Below, one piece after another: positions 38,555 through 50,089 of a stretch of DNA of 64,000 bases. Position numbers and translations under genes: made by a program. Every line of letters starts with the position of its first letter. Position 1 is the stretch's first letter. The notes beneath the pieces are model-generated. The model was not told the DNA's origin and ran no database searches. It saw only the letters and a program-made list of their open reading frames with translations. The stretch lies in contig CM034128.1 in the NCBI GenBank assembly GCA_019914995.1, positions 10,435,501-10,499,500 of the forward strand, given 5' to 3'. The DNA comes from Acanthochlamys bracteata (Eukaryota; Streptophyta; Magnoliopsida; Pandanales; Velloziaceae).

Positions 38555-39025
38555 TAAAAAAAATTTAATCTCATATTATTTATCAATGATGATGTTTTAT
38601 AAAAATTTGTTCATTCTTCTCATTATCTATTGATTTTGAAAAAAATTATAAATCCGTCAATCAAAGTAGGCCGAATTGAATCGATTCACAATATAGACTA
38701 AGTTTAATTTTATTATTTATATTATTTAAAATTTTCATGGTCTCATTTTTTATTGGACAAATAGACTACTTCATTTCAGAACAGATAACTCGTAAAAAAT
38801 AATTATTCATTATATTTTAAAAAAAATATTAATTTATTTCAGAACAGATATTTCGTTTTATTTTTCATCTACATTTATTACAATTTCGTTAGAGAGCATG
38901 TACTAAGAAGATTTAATTTCAAATTATTTATTAATAATTTTGATATAATATTCATAAGAATTTGATCTTATTTTTTTTCTTAATTAGTTTTAAAAAAAAT
39001 TCTAATTGATTAGGGCCAATCCATT
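38555..39025. repeat. LTR-like dispersed repeat, copy 1
   Basis: This segment aligns by eye to 57060-57475. Both have the order: a block of the type TTTAATCTCATATTATTTAT, then TTTATAAAAATTTG, then ATATAGACTAAGTTTAATTT, then a degraded TTTCAGAACAGATA stretch, then the first block again. The two copies of the first block are about 341 bp apart here and about 336 bp apart in copy 2. The layout resembles decayed LTR ends of a Copia-type element. No coding part survives. Confidence 0.5.
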
Positions 39026-39199
39026 ATGGGCGGGACATGTGTAAGTCCAAATTGTGGTCCACATAAACAGTTTATCTTTGGGAGGAATTGTGCAGAGGTA
39101 CTCCATGTAAGAAAAACTTTCACAAAAACTTTTACCCCCAAAAATAGAAATCATAGTTCAAACAAAAAGCTCAAATTACAATAATCTACAGACTGCTGA

Positions 39200-40403
39200 G
39201 CGTATCTCCCGCGGTTAGATAAACAAAATTTTCAAATTTTGTTTTCGACGAATTCACTCAGTGGTGCTTCAACCTGATCGATCTGTTATTACTCTTTCTA
39301 CGGATTCATCATAGAAAGGAAAATTTTAAGGTATGTTGGCGATTTTTTTTACTGAATCATTCATCTGAGCTTGAGATTTGAGATTGAGATATTTGTAGAT
39401 TTTCCACATATTTTTTCCTAAATAAATTACGTTTATAAGATAGCGAACTGGTAATTATTGTCCATTGGAGCTGATTTGAGCAAGATGAATTTGTGTTACA
39501 TTGAAATTTGATCAATTTTCTGAATCGGTGTTGTAGGTTATTCATGGTTATGGTTATTTCTCTTAGTTTGCTTTTAAATTGGTAGAGCTTGCAATTGTTG
39601 TTCATGTAATTAAGATCTTACTGAATTCTGTAGAATACTTGGAATTTTTTCTGATTTATATCCTAGTCTAGCAAATTATACAGTTCTGGTTAGATTTCGT
39701 TAGATTCTGGCTAAACAAACTAGGCAAGCTGATTGAATTGGTGGTCTGTATTTTCATTCAAGTGTCTTTATCTCAATGTGCAGTATGTTGCTTCCTACGG
39801 CTTTTACTTATCTGTAGTCAATTCGCTGCAGCTATCACTACCCTTACCTTTCTGGAATTGGCATGGTGAATTGTTTGGTTGAATAATAAAACCACTTGGC
39901 ATTGTGGGGTATTGTTTAAATGGATTAGCTTTGATGGTATTGTCCTTTTGCTGGGATATTTTTTTGGCGTGTGGGGCTAAACGATGAACATCATTTTAAA
40001 AAACCAGGAGTTCGTGTATCTTCCGTCTTTGTAATTTTTGCTGCTCACTGGAACTTCCATTCTTTGTTTCTAGGCGTATGTATGTATTAATTTTATTTTG
40101 CTTTCTTTGCTTGCTTTGTTGTGTGCTTAGGGTTTAGGAAGATTAATCCTTCCATTTTTTATAAGCCTGTGCTATGCAGCGATCATGTTGTGAACTTGCA
40201 ACTCCTCTTTGGTTATTAAATCCTGCGCATAATAAGAAAGAGAGTTCTATGGAGAAGATGTCTTGTATGAATAGATGTCTAAGCAGTTTATTTTTTCACT
40301 TGAGCTACTAATTCGTGCAAGCCCGTTTGTGCCTTAGTTTGTTTCTTTGCGGCAACTTTACTAGTTTATAACTGATGTCTTACTCAAATTGGTTCAGGAA
40401 ATA
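39200..40403 (+). other. BTB gene leader exon and 5'UTR intron
   Basis: A leader exon probably begins near 39200 and ends at AATTTTAAG/GTATGT (intron from 39331). The acceptor TTGGTTCAG ends at 40398, five bases before the ATG at 40404. The inferred leader intron is about 1.07 kb. Frames within it are not conserved. Confidence 0.6.
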
Positions 40404-43400
40404 ATGGGGGTGAAAAATCAGAAAAAGTTTCTAACTGTTGCTCCTTTTGAGTGTGCTTGGCGTGAGGAGCTGCGTTTCAAGGAGGCAGGTAGAGGATGTG
40501 TTACCTTTGAAGCTTCTGCTCAAAATGATGTAACAGTGGTATTCAGAGAGCAATTAGGAAGCCAACGCTACCATTACAAGATGGACAATAGCCCCAATTA
40601 CACTGTCATCCTAGGTAGCCATAGGAATCGGAGGTTGAAGATAGAAGTAAATGGTAGAACTGTGGTTGATGTTGCTGGTGTTGGTCTATGCTGTTCATCA
40701 GCATTCCAAAGCTACTGGATCAGTATTTATGATGGACTGATTAGCATTGGCAATGGGAAATATCCTTTCCAGAACCTTGTCTTTCAGTGGCTTGACTCAC
40801 AACCAAACTGTAATGTTCAATATGTTGGCTTGAGTAGCTGGGACAAACATGTTGGTTATAGAAATGTCAATGTTCTGCCATTAACACAACATAAGATCAG
40901 CCTTTGGAAGCATATAGACTACCAAAAATATGAAGGTGACATTGATGAGGATCAAGATCTTGAGGATTTGGCAATTGACTGTGAGAACTGGGGGCTCATG
41001 AGTTTCCTGGAGAATTGGGACCTATCTGATGTACTATTTTTAGTTGGTCTTGAGAAAAGGGCTGTTCCAGGTCATATGGTTATATTGAGCACATTTGGAG
41101 ATTTCCTCTCTAAATTGATAACTGAAAATACCATAGAACTTCCTTCAACATCCTATTTCACCCTTCATGCTCTTCTGGAGTACATATACACTGGTCAAAC
41201 TCAGGCAAGCTACATGCTTTGCTGGTCATCTTAGTTTCTAGTCTATTTCATTACATGTACGACTAACAGTTTTTTCCTATGTAGATTGCAGAGTCCCATC
41301 TACGGCTGTTGTTTGATTTGAGCATAGAGTTCCATGTTTCTTCATTGATTCAGCAGTGTGAAGATATTATAGAACAATTGGAAAATGACAAGAAGTTGTT
41401 CGACTCTGGCAACAAAGTGGAAATTAAAAACAAAAGCAAGCAGAGTCAGCAATTTGGTATATTTCCATGCGAAGTTCCTGTTGATGTCAGCAGGCTCAAA
41501 ATGTCACTTGCAACCGGCAAGCATAGTGATGTCAATATTTATGTTGAAGAACATGGACTTATTGCACAAGCACATAAACTCATTCTTAGTTTGTGGAGTC
41601 CTCCATTCACAAAGGTCAGGCTCTCCTGCTTGTTGTCTGATCAAAGTTTTACTACAACTTTCTCTAAGCCCGCTTTGTTGGTCTTTGATTTTGCAAGTAT
41701 TCAGATGGTTGTGCACAAAAAAAAAAAAAAAAACAACAACTTTAACAACCAAAAATCAACTTTATGTCATACTTCGATGCTGGGCATAATTAATTTACTT
41801 GAAAGATAACCTTTCTGATTTTGAAGTTTTTGTAATGGTGCAGATGTTTACAAATGGAATGGTTGAAAGCAGATCTTCAGACGTAGTGATTAGAGATGTG
41901 CCAGTAGAGGCGTTCAAAGCCATGCTTCAGTTCATGTATAGTGGGGAGCTGGAGTTGAACAAAGACGATGATATGCTTTCCTTACTAATCCCTATACTTT
42001 TACTGGCAGATCAGTTTCACATTTTGTACCTTCAAAGAGAATGTTGCAAATGCCTTCTGGAATGCCTTACAGAGGTACAGAGCACTTAATTAACTATTTC
42101 ACTCTTTTTGTTCCTTTATACTCTGGGAGAATTATCAACGAGTTCATGAAGATTTCCAGGAACCATTAAACTGAACATGTAGCATTAGCTGAAAGATAAC
42201 TGGCGGAATCTCACTCACTGGATCAGTAGAGTAAGGTCTTAACTAAGAAGACATGGTATTAACGCATTTCATGTAAATACGTATGCAGGGTCAGTGATCT
42301 CCGGAAGAAGCAGAACTAGAAGAATTATTTCTAATTTGCAAACTAATGGACAAGGCATCAGAGATTTTGGAGAAGTTGCTAGATCTGTTACGTCACTAAC
42401 CACTCAAAGTTTGTTGCAGGATTCAGTCTGTGTCATTTTACAAGCAGTTTCATCAATGCCATCGTGTAAACTGCTTGAAGATGAATGCAAAAGGAACTTC
42501 TCTATGCATTTTGATTACTGTACTACTGCTAGCACATCCTTTGTGCTTTTGGAGGAGTCTACCTTCATGGACATTCTTAAGGCAAGTGTTATCTTATTTA
42601 AGGGTGTTCTGCTTGATGGATATTGATGAAGTCATTTGCGATAAACTTCTGGTCATCTTATTAAAACTACGCAACATTTTGATCCATGTCCTTCTGCTAC
42701 TGCAATAAAATGTCCTTTGTATATTCGTGGCACTTAATTAATCTTCTCATTTACATCAAGCTATGTTTGTTTATTTATTTATTTTTATGATCGGTAGATT
42801 GTGTACTATGAAGTCAGGATTTATTGCTTGAGGCCTTACTTGGTTCCAATTTTGGTCATTCAGTCTAGCATTTGCCTAATGCTAACTAGTTTTGCAGCAT
42901 GGTGATGTGACTGTGACATCTGAAGAAAAAATCCTTGATGCAATTTTAGTGTGGTGCATGCAAGCCCATCAACTGTTTTGCTGGAGCGCAATTGATGAAC
43001 TATTAGCACTTACAACACCTGAACAGCTGTTCAAAGATAGGCTGCCTTCTGTAGATATTTTACTACCATATGTACGTTTTCCATTAATGCCCAAGAGTTT
43101 GCTCCAGAAGGTAAGAGGCCATTCACATTTTCTAAATCTAAAAGGATTACTCTCGTGGTTCTGACTGAATCATCCTTTCCTTGATGTAGCTGGGGCAGAG
43201 CAGATTAAGTTGTCACTTTCCTGTATTTGAGCAGCTTGTGAGTGCTATGGTTTTTCACTTGGCGCGTCTCTTTTTTGATACTTGTTTCAACATCATTACT
43301 CATATGCAAGGGAATATGTTATAGGTCAAGGAAGCTATCAAACATCTTGGATTGGGATTGCCTGCACCAGGAATTAACCAGAGGTATGATTCTATATGAT

Positions 43401-44706
43401 CTACTACCTTAGATGCCATATCTTTAGAAATTTGATGGCTAATGCTACTCCTTTTCGTCTCTTCTAGTATAAGATTCCAGCATAGAAGATCAAGCTATAG
43501 AGAGCTACAATATATATGTGATGGGGATAGAAACGGTGTACTCTACTTTGCTGGGACTTCATATGGGGAACATCCTTGGGTTAACCCAGTGCTTGCTAAG
43601 GTAATTTCAAGGATGTTCTTTAATTCTTGAATTCTGGTAATTGTACTTTTTATTGTACAGAACGATTGAACTTGTTCTTTCTTTGTCAGAAAATTACAGT
43701 CACTGCAAGCAGTCCTCGTTCCAGATATACTGATCCAAAAGCATTGGTTTCTAGGATGTACCAGGTAATGCATAATTGCTGATGATATCTTTTATCAAGG
43801 CACCCTAAATGCTGTTTTCATGGTTTGCTGAAAGAAACATCGCCTATGATTTGTTAGGGCACTTCTTTTGCTGGATCTAGGACAGTGGATAGCCGCAATT
43901 GTTCGTGGTGGATGGTTGACATCGGACAAGATCATCAGGTTGGCATTACCCAATCGATCTCGTGTTTGGTTATCTGATATCTGCACCCTTTTCATAATTA
44001 TGGAGAAAAGGAAGCATGTCTTCAATTGCCAATATTGGTTGTGATTCTATCTACCTCCTACTTGAAGGACTAAGGTCTATATGTCACAACTCTTCTACCA
44101 CTTATGTCATAATTGTTGTTCGAATGTATGTCTGCATCCTGTACTGATGCACCTAATGTTAAGTGCTTACTCTTGTATGGTGGTCCTCTGCCACCTAAGC
44201 TCTAGCTGATGAACTCAGTCATCTAGCGGACTAGCGTAATCATTGATAATTTTGTCCAATTCAGTCCCCAATGAAAGCTTTTTAACTGTAACTTCCATTT
44301 GTCACCATTGCAGCTTATGTGCAATTATTACACGTTGAGACAAGATGGTTCGACCACATTCATTAGATCATGGGCGTTGCAGGTGGATACCTTTGTTTTT
44401 ATCCATAAACGATAAAGGGTTTCAGAAAATAGCAATGGCCTAACTACATACTTACAGTTTTCTTGTGGTATATATACTGGCATGCAGGGATCAATAGATG
44501 GTGAAAATTGGGAAGACCTTATAGCACATGAAGATGACCGAACAATCTGCAGACCTGGTCAGTTCTCATCGTGGCCAATACAAGGCCCTGCGTCATTGCT
44601 ACCTTTCAGGTTTTTCAGGGTTATTCTAACAGGTCCGACAACAAACCAATCAAACGCTTGGAACTTCTGTATTTGCTTCATCGAGCTGTACGGTTATTTC
44701 CGTTGA
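40404..44706 (+). CDS. BTB/BACK protein with discoidin-like C-terminus (At2g30600-like)
   Basis: Likely a substrate adaptor for CUL3-type ubiquitin ligases, by analogy with BTB proteins; its own substrate is unknown. Twelve exons: 40404-41204, 41285-41614, 41844-42074, 42420-42581, 42898-43110, 43190-43237, 43325-43383, 43468-43600, 43690-43764, 43858-43938, 44314-44382, 44488-44706, giving 806 residues, matching the At2g30600-type family. Order of parts: an N-terminal beta-rich domain of the farnesoic-acid O-methyltransferase type (to about 180), a first BTB-like segment (about 205-290, SDVLFLVG), a canonical BTB (about 330-450, SDVNIYVEEHG to MLQFMYSGEL), a BACK-like region (about 455-580), and a discoidin/F5-8C-like C-terminus (about 620-806, with WWMVDIGQDHQ and SWALQGSIDGENWEDL). 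Introns 1 and 4 have GC donors (CAG/GCAAGC and AAG/GCAAGT). The start excludes an upstream in-frame TTG that precedes the acceptor. Confidence 0.93.
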
Positions 44707-44892
44707 AAATGAACAAACAAACTAATCCTGTTGTTTTCCCTTCTGTTCTTTCAAGACATATACCTGTAAATATGTAATAGAGACATACACCTGTTGTTTC
44801 AACTTTACTCTGTACATCTATTACGAAATAATAATGCTATTGATGCTTTCTATCAATCATCCAGAATTTGTTGAACTCTTTTCTTATCCGAT

Positions 44893-45095
44893 TTAGGGGC
44901 GTTTGGGAGTCCTTTCGAAACGAAATTCTTTCAAAACAGAAATATTTTTATCCATTTTAAAAAATAAATAATAAAAAGATTTAAATTTTTTTTAATGTTT
45001 TTTAAATTTTTAAATAAATTATCTAAATATTTATAAAAAATGTTAACTGAAAAGTTAAAAAATTAATTTTTTAAAAAGCTTAGTTTCGTTAGCTG
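44893..45095. repeat. MITE-like AT-rich element
   Basis: About 200 bp beginning GGGGCGTTTGGGAGTC with a very AT-rich middle and an end whose complement contains GCTAACGAAACTAAGC, a loose match to CGAAACGAAATTC on the left. It lies in the 750-bp spacer between the BTB and sialyltransferase-like genes; the rest of that spacer is 3'UTR and promoter. Confidence 0.35.
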
Positions 45096-45453
45096 TGTTA
45101 GAAACCTGTAAATATGTACAATACAAGTGTACGTCACCATTGGTGTAATATAAATTATAACAGTGTCTGATATGAAAACCTTTAGCTACCTTTTAACAAA
45201 CAAAAAACATACAGTGACCAAACTGCAATTACGTCACTCATCCGGTCCTAAAACGTAATGTTTTTATTTTCTGTTTTTCTTAGCCATTGAAGATTTTTAA
45301 TTTTGATTTTCTTTTTCCTCTACGCTCTCGCTCGCCACCGCTGTTACTTCGGTTTCCCGTCAAGGAGCGAGATCTGCTCACTCACTCTCTCGTTCCTTCG
45401 TCGCCTAAGATCTGAAGTTAAAATTGTTCTAAGCCAGATATCTCCGTCGTAGG

Positions 45454-48400
45454 ATGGTGAGGGTTCTACAGCTTGGCTTACTAATTTCTCTGGCAGCGAG
45501 CATCGCTGCAATTCTCATCTACATCACCGGCGTTTCAAATTCAGGTAGGTTTGAAACTCTCTCTTCTTCCTTTTCACATTACTTTATCCATAATGGATGT
45601 CTTCATTTCGGTGCGATGTGAAATTCATTTCGGTTCGACTCCATTGTTCTTATTTATGAAATTTGCTTCCGCTCTGTTGCTGTTGTTTTTGTTTTAACCT
45701 AAGATGGCAGTGTTGGAATTTCGAGCGAGGATCTTGCCGCCCTGATCGAGCTCCAGACCGGATTCAAGAAGTGTGTGGTGAGTTTGTTTTTCAATTTTGT
45801 GTTAGTTGATTCAACGATGTAGAGTTATTTTCCTGATACTCAAGTTTGACGAGTTCTATGATTGCACACTGATTTTCCAAGTATACACTGCGACAATACA
45901 CTGTTTTGGTGATATCATCAGGGTTTGGATATTTTGCATGAAGAATTTGTGCCAAACCACAGAATAACTTACTTGATCAAGAATGTTTATGCTGATTCGA
46001 ATGAACTTGGTGCCCTGTTTTGCAGAAAGCAAATGGATTGGGACTTGAAGCTGTAGGTGGAGATGACTATTGTCAAGTTACGATAAAATTTCCAAGTGAT
46101 ACAATTCCCAAGTGGGTAAGTTCTAAAGGATATTGGAATTACATATTTTGATTAATGCTAAGGCAACCATTCTTTGAACCAACTAATATTGAATCAAAGA
46201 AACATTAATGAGGAAGCTATTATGACAGACTTGTAGTCAAATCCGTGGCTGTCTGTTAGTAATTCCTATATTTTGTTTTACGGGAATTTCTATATTGGAT
46301 CGCTTTCTCGGTGTGGATTACATACAACATACCACATAGTGAGAGAATGCTTGTTTATTCTTCTTCTTCTACTTTTCTAACTGATTATAGCATAAAGTTG
46401 TTTTGAAAGTAGTGTTGCTGTTGTTTCTGAAGCATTGATTTTATCTGGTTCAAAAAGACAGATTGAATTGGTGGTAGTAGTTTAGCATATAAGATCTCCA
46501 TGCTGTTTCCTCACTCGTTCTAGTTTTGACAGAGGGACCCAAAAACTGGAGACCTTGAAGGTTTGTCATTTGAGTTTAACCTATGTGAAGCATTGGCCAC
46601 CTGGGAGCAGGTATTGCGTCCTTCTTTTTCCTTATAGTAGACAGTTTAAGAGACCTGGCTTGAGTTGCCTAAAAGTTATTGAGTATGTTCCTTGACTTAC
46701 TGCTTAACTACTGAATGTCATCTCCTTTGATCGCTAGATGTTTGTTGTTTCATGTGTCAACAAATGAGAGTCCTTTTCATTATTCCAGGTTCGGAATAGT
46801 ACAACGATTCTTACAAAGGAGTTTATCGATTATCTACCAAATGGATGGGAGGAATATGCATGGCGCAGAGTTAATAAGGGGATACAGTTGTGAGTATGGA
46901 AATTAGCTGGTTCTATAACCAATAACTATTTGTTAGCTCATTATGTGTTTAAATGCCAATGTGCTATATTAAAGTTCAGTCTAGATGCTGCAAACACTAG
47001 ATTTGACAGGAGATTTGGCTATTCTCTATCACTTCAACGATAGCAAGTTTTTCCTGACGTACAATTGATTGAAAAAAAGTTTGTTTTTAGAATAATAGGT
47101 AATTTGATATACTACTGGTTTCTAATTTGCGTAGACCTATTGTTGCATGTATAAAAGTTCTTTAGCTGAATTGATAACTTTTGTAATGAGCAGGTGTCGT
47201 CCTATATAATAGCAAAGAGGAAACAATTTATGTGCTAATTGTCCTACCATTTAGATGCTCTTATACTTGAAGTTCCTTTGATGTGATTTTTTCAGTATTA
47301 CCTGCTTTTGCTATCCAGGAATCGGTGTGAAAATAGGACTCTTTGCATTGAAAAACTTGCTCTGGTACTTCCTGAAACACCACCTTACATGCCCCGCCAG
47401 TTTGGTCGCTGTGCTGTGATTGGAAACTCTGGTGATTTGCTAAAAACAACTTTTGGAGAAGAAATAGATGGTTATGATGCTGTTGTTCGAGAAAATGGAG
47501 CACCTATACAGGTATCTACTTATTTTTCCTTGTGTCCCAAAAGATATTGTTTCCTGAGATACACTAATAACATGCACACACCTTTTTTGCTTGCAGAACT
47601 ACACTAAATATGTAGGTAATAAGAGCACATTCCGCCTTCTCAACAGGGGCTCAGCAAAGGCCCTTGATAAAGTTGTAGAGCTTGACGGTAGGTTCGTCTC
47701 TGAACTGATTCTTTAAGGTCCATTTATTTGCCTTATTAGCTTCTAAATATTGTTATTCTACAGAAACCAGAAAAGAGGTGCTGATCATTAAAACAACCAT
47801 CCATGATGTCATGAGCAGAATGATACGAGTACGTCTTCTATCTGCCACATATTTTTGAAGTTGTATATACATTTTTTCTCTGTCAATATATGAACCAGTT
47901 CTTTAAGCATGAACACTGTAGAATTCTCAGCTACTACTGTTTCTGTCTGTAGTTTAGCTCGTGAGCATATGATGTTTCGTTCCTGCAGGAAATCCCAATT
48001 CACAATCCTGTGTATCTCATGTTAGGAACTTCTTTTGGTTCTGCTGCTAAAGGAACAGGGCTTAAAGCCCTTGAATTTGCTCTCTCAGTCTGTGATTCTG
48101 TGGATATGTATGGTTTTACGGTAGATCCAGGATACAAGGAATGGTAATTCCTAATGCAATAATTATTAAAGTTAAATATTTTCTGAAGGTAGTGATAAAT
48201 ATCTCATATCACATCAGGACTAGGTACTTTTCAGAATCAAGACAAGGACACACTCCACTGCAGGGTAGAGCATACTACCAGATGATGGAATGTCTTGGAG
48301 TAAGTTTATAACACATTTCATCAGATCTAAGGCAGTTCTCTTTGATACAAGTTTGCACTGTTTAACATAAGGTGCTGTGGTTTCTTCTCAAGCTTATCAA

Positions 48401-49095
48401 AATACACTCGCCAATGAGGCCGGAATACGACAGGGTGGTGCACTGGTCACCAAGTCAGATTACTGTTAATACTGCAAGAATAGCATCTGAGAAGCTACTA
48501 AGGTAATTTTTTCCCATAACTATTAAAGTAAAACTTACTTTTCCTTTTCTGGATGATTGCTTTGCTAATTTTGGATTGGTACACTGCCTGAAAACTTGTT
48601 GCTGCATATAGAGATTCTTAACAAGAAAAAACTTGTCTATTTCTCATTTTCTTATTGTGTAAAGTCGCACGCTTCTCAACTTGACCAAGCCAACTGTGTG
48701 CTTATGCACCTTTAAATTTTTATAAACCTTTTTCTGCTGCACGTATGGAGCATATCTCATTTCAAAGTGAAAGCCGCTCTTGATAGCAAAATGTTTGTCT
48801 TGTAACTTCTCATGACTTAGAGTACTTTCTAACATTCGGATTTGGTATTTCATTATGTGAATTTATGATTCCATAAGATTCTGTTTCCTTCTAAAGGTGG
48901 ACTGGTGCTGGAATGGAGGATCCATGGGGTTCATGTTCTATCATTAAGAGACGGGGTAGAGGGGGGTCTGCTAAAGTCACAGCCATGAGAGAGGCTGCAG
49001 TTAAACATCAGAAGTATGTGAAAGGTGCAACTATGTATCCCTTGGAACATCACCCTGGACATGGAATGGTCTGCATGGTCCCAGAGCATAATTAA
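45454..49095 (+). CDS. SIA1: Sialyltransferase-like protein (GT29 family, SIA1/MGP2-like)
   Basis: A Golgi type II membrane protein of glycosyltransferase family 29. Plants lack ordinary sialic acid; the Arabidopsis homologue is needed for pollen germination and tube growth and is thought to act on pectin-type sugars. Twelve GT-AG exons: 45454-45544, 45704-45777, 46026-46115, 46533-46610, 46789-46889, 47319-47511, 47597-47687, 47764-47828, 47989-48143, 48218-48299, 48393-48502, 48897-49095, giving 442 residues. A single hydrophobic signal-anchor lies at about residues 6-27. The L-type sialyl motif is clear: [16 protein letters not shown], then [15 protein letters not shown] region with [18 protein letters not shown] corresponds to the S motif, followed by [14 protein letters not shown]. 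The protein ends with MVCMVPEHN. It is somewhat shorter than the Arabidopsis protein. Confidence 0.94.
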
Positions 49096-50089
49096 ATCAA
49101 TTCAGTGAAAAGGCTGCTCGCAGGAGTTTTGAACCAGGAACTACTTAATCAAAACCAAAGATGTCAGACAATTTCAGCTTCGACCGGTCTTCATATTGCC
49201 AATAACCGGATTACTGCTTCCAATGTGCAATTTTCAATATCTTATATCGGGGATAGAAATTCATCTCATCTTGTCATTTCTGAGAGTATAATGTGCTCAA
49301 CATTGGAAAGCTGCTGATCGAGGGCCAAGAGCACGTCGGTGAATCAAATAGGTCATTTCAAAGCCACGCTGCTAACATGGGACACTGGTCTAACTTGTTA
49401 CCAATCCTTCATAAAGGGAATTTGTAGAGTCAAGGTACATGGAGTCATGATCTTTTTGAGAAGAAAGAAAATTCGAAAATGAGAGTTACTAATTTTTGTT
49501 CCCAGTTCTTTTGAATGTTAGTTAGCTCAATGTTGATTTTTCTTTTCTTTCCATATTATTTCTTGTAATTTGCAAGGTGGGTGTTCAGAGTCACTACAAT
49601 CTACAGTTTGTTTGTCCGTTAGGTTGCTAATTCCAACCACCCTTGAGTTTCGGCATTTTTTAGAATTTTCATGATATCAAACACCAGTTTCGAAGAGTAC
49701 TCAAAAGAACTAGAAATAGTCATTCTTCACGACTAGACTCGAATGAAAAGTTTCTTTATTGTACGGAAGGGTTGTTTATTTTGATATTAAAATTATTTTT
49801 TAAATAAATTTGTGAATAATAAGTTTGAAATTAAACTAAATTTTTGTATTTATTTTGTATTAAAAGTAAATTTAAAAATAAATTTTGTATTATAAAATTT
49901 AAAGTTTATAATTATATGTTTTATTTTAAGTAAAAATAAGTTTGAAAAAGTTAAATTTAGAACTCAGGTTAACAATACCAAAGCTCTTCAACAGTTCAAC
50001 CGAAAACTGAATTATATAAAGTATCTATGTTTCTTTTCCTTCTAATCTTTTGCATTTACTATAATTATTTAAAAACTAGTGTTTTTACA
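49096..50089. other. Sialyltransferase-like 3'UTR and spacer
   Basis: A 3'UTR up to about 49600, then an AT-rich stretch (49770-50060) that looks like the window's other AT-rich elements, without clear ends. No gene was recognised. Confidence 0.45.

Noticed and set aside
49105-49317. 70-residue frame after the sialyltransferase-like stop codon
   Set aside because: Lies in the 3'UTR, with no conserved content.
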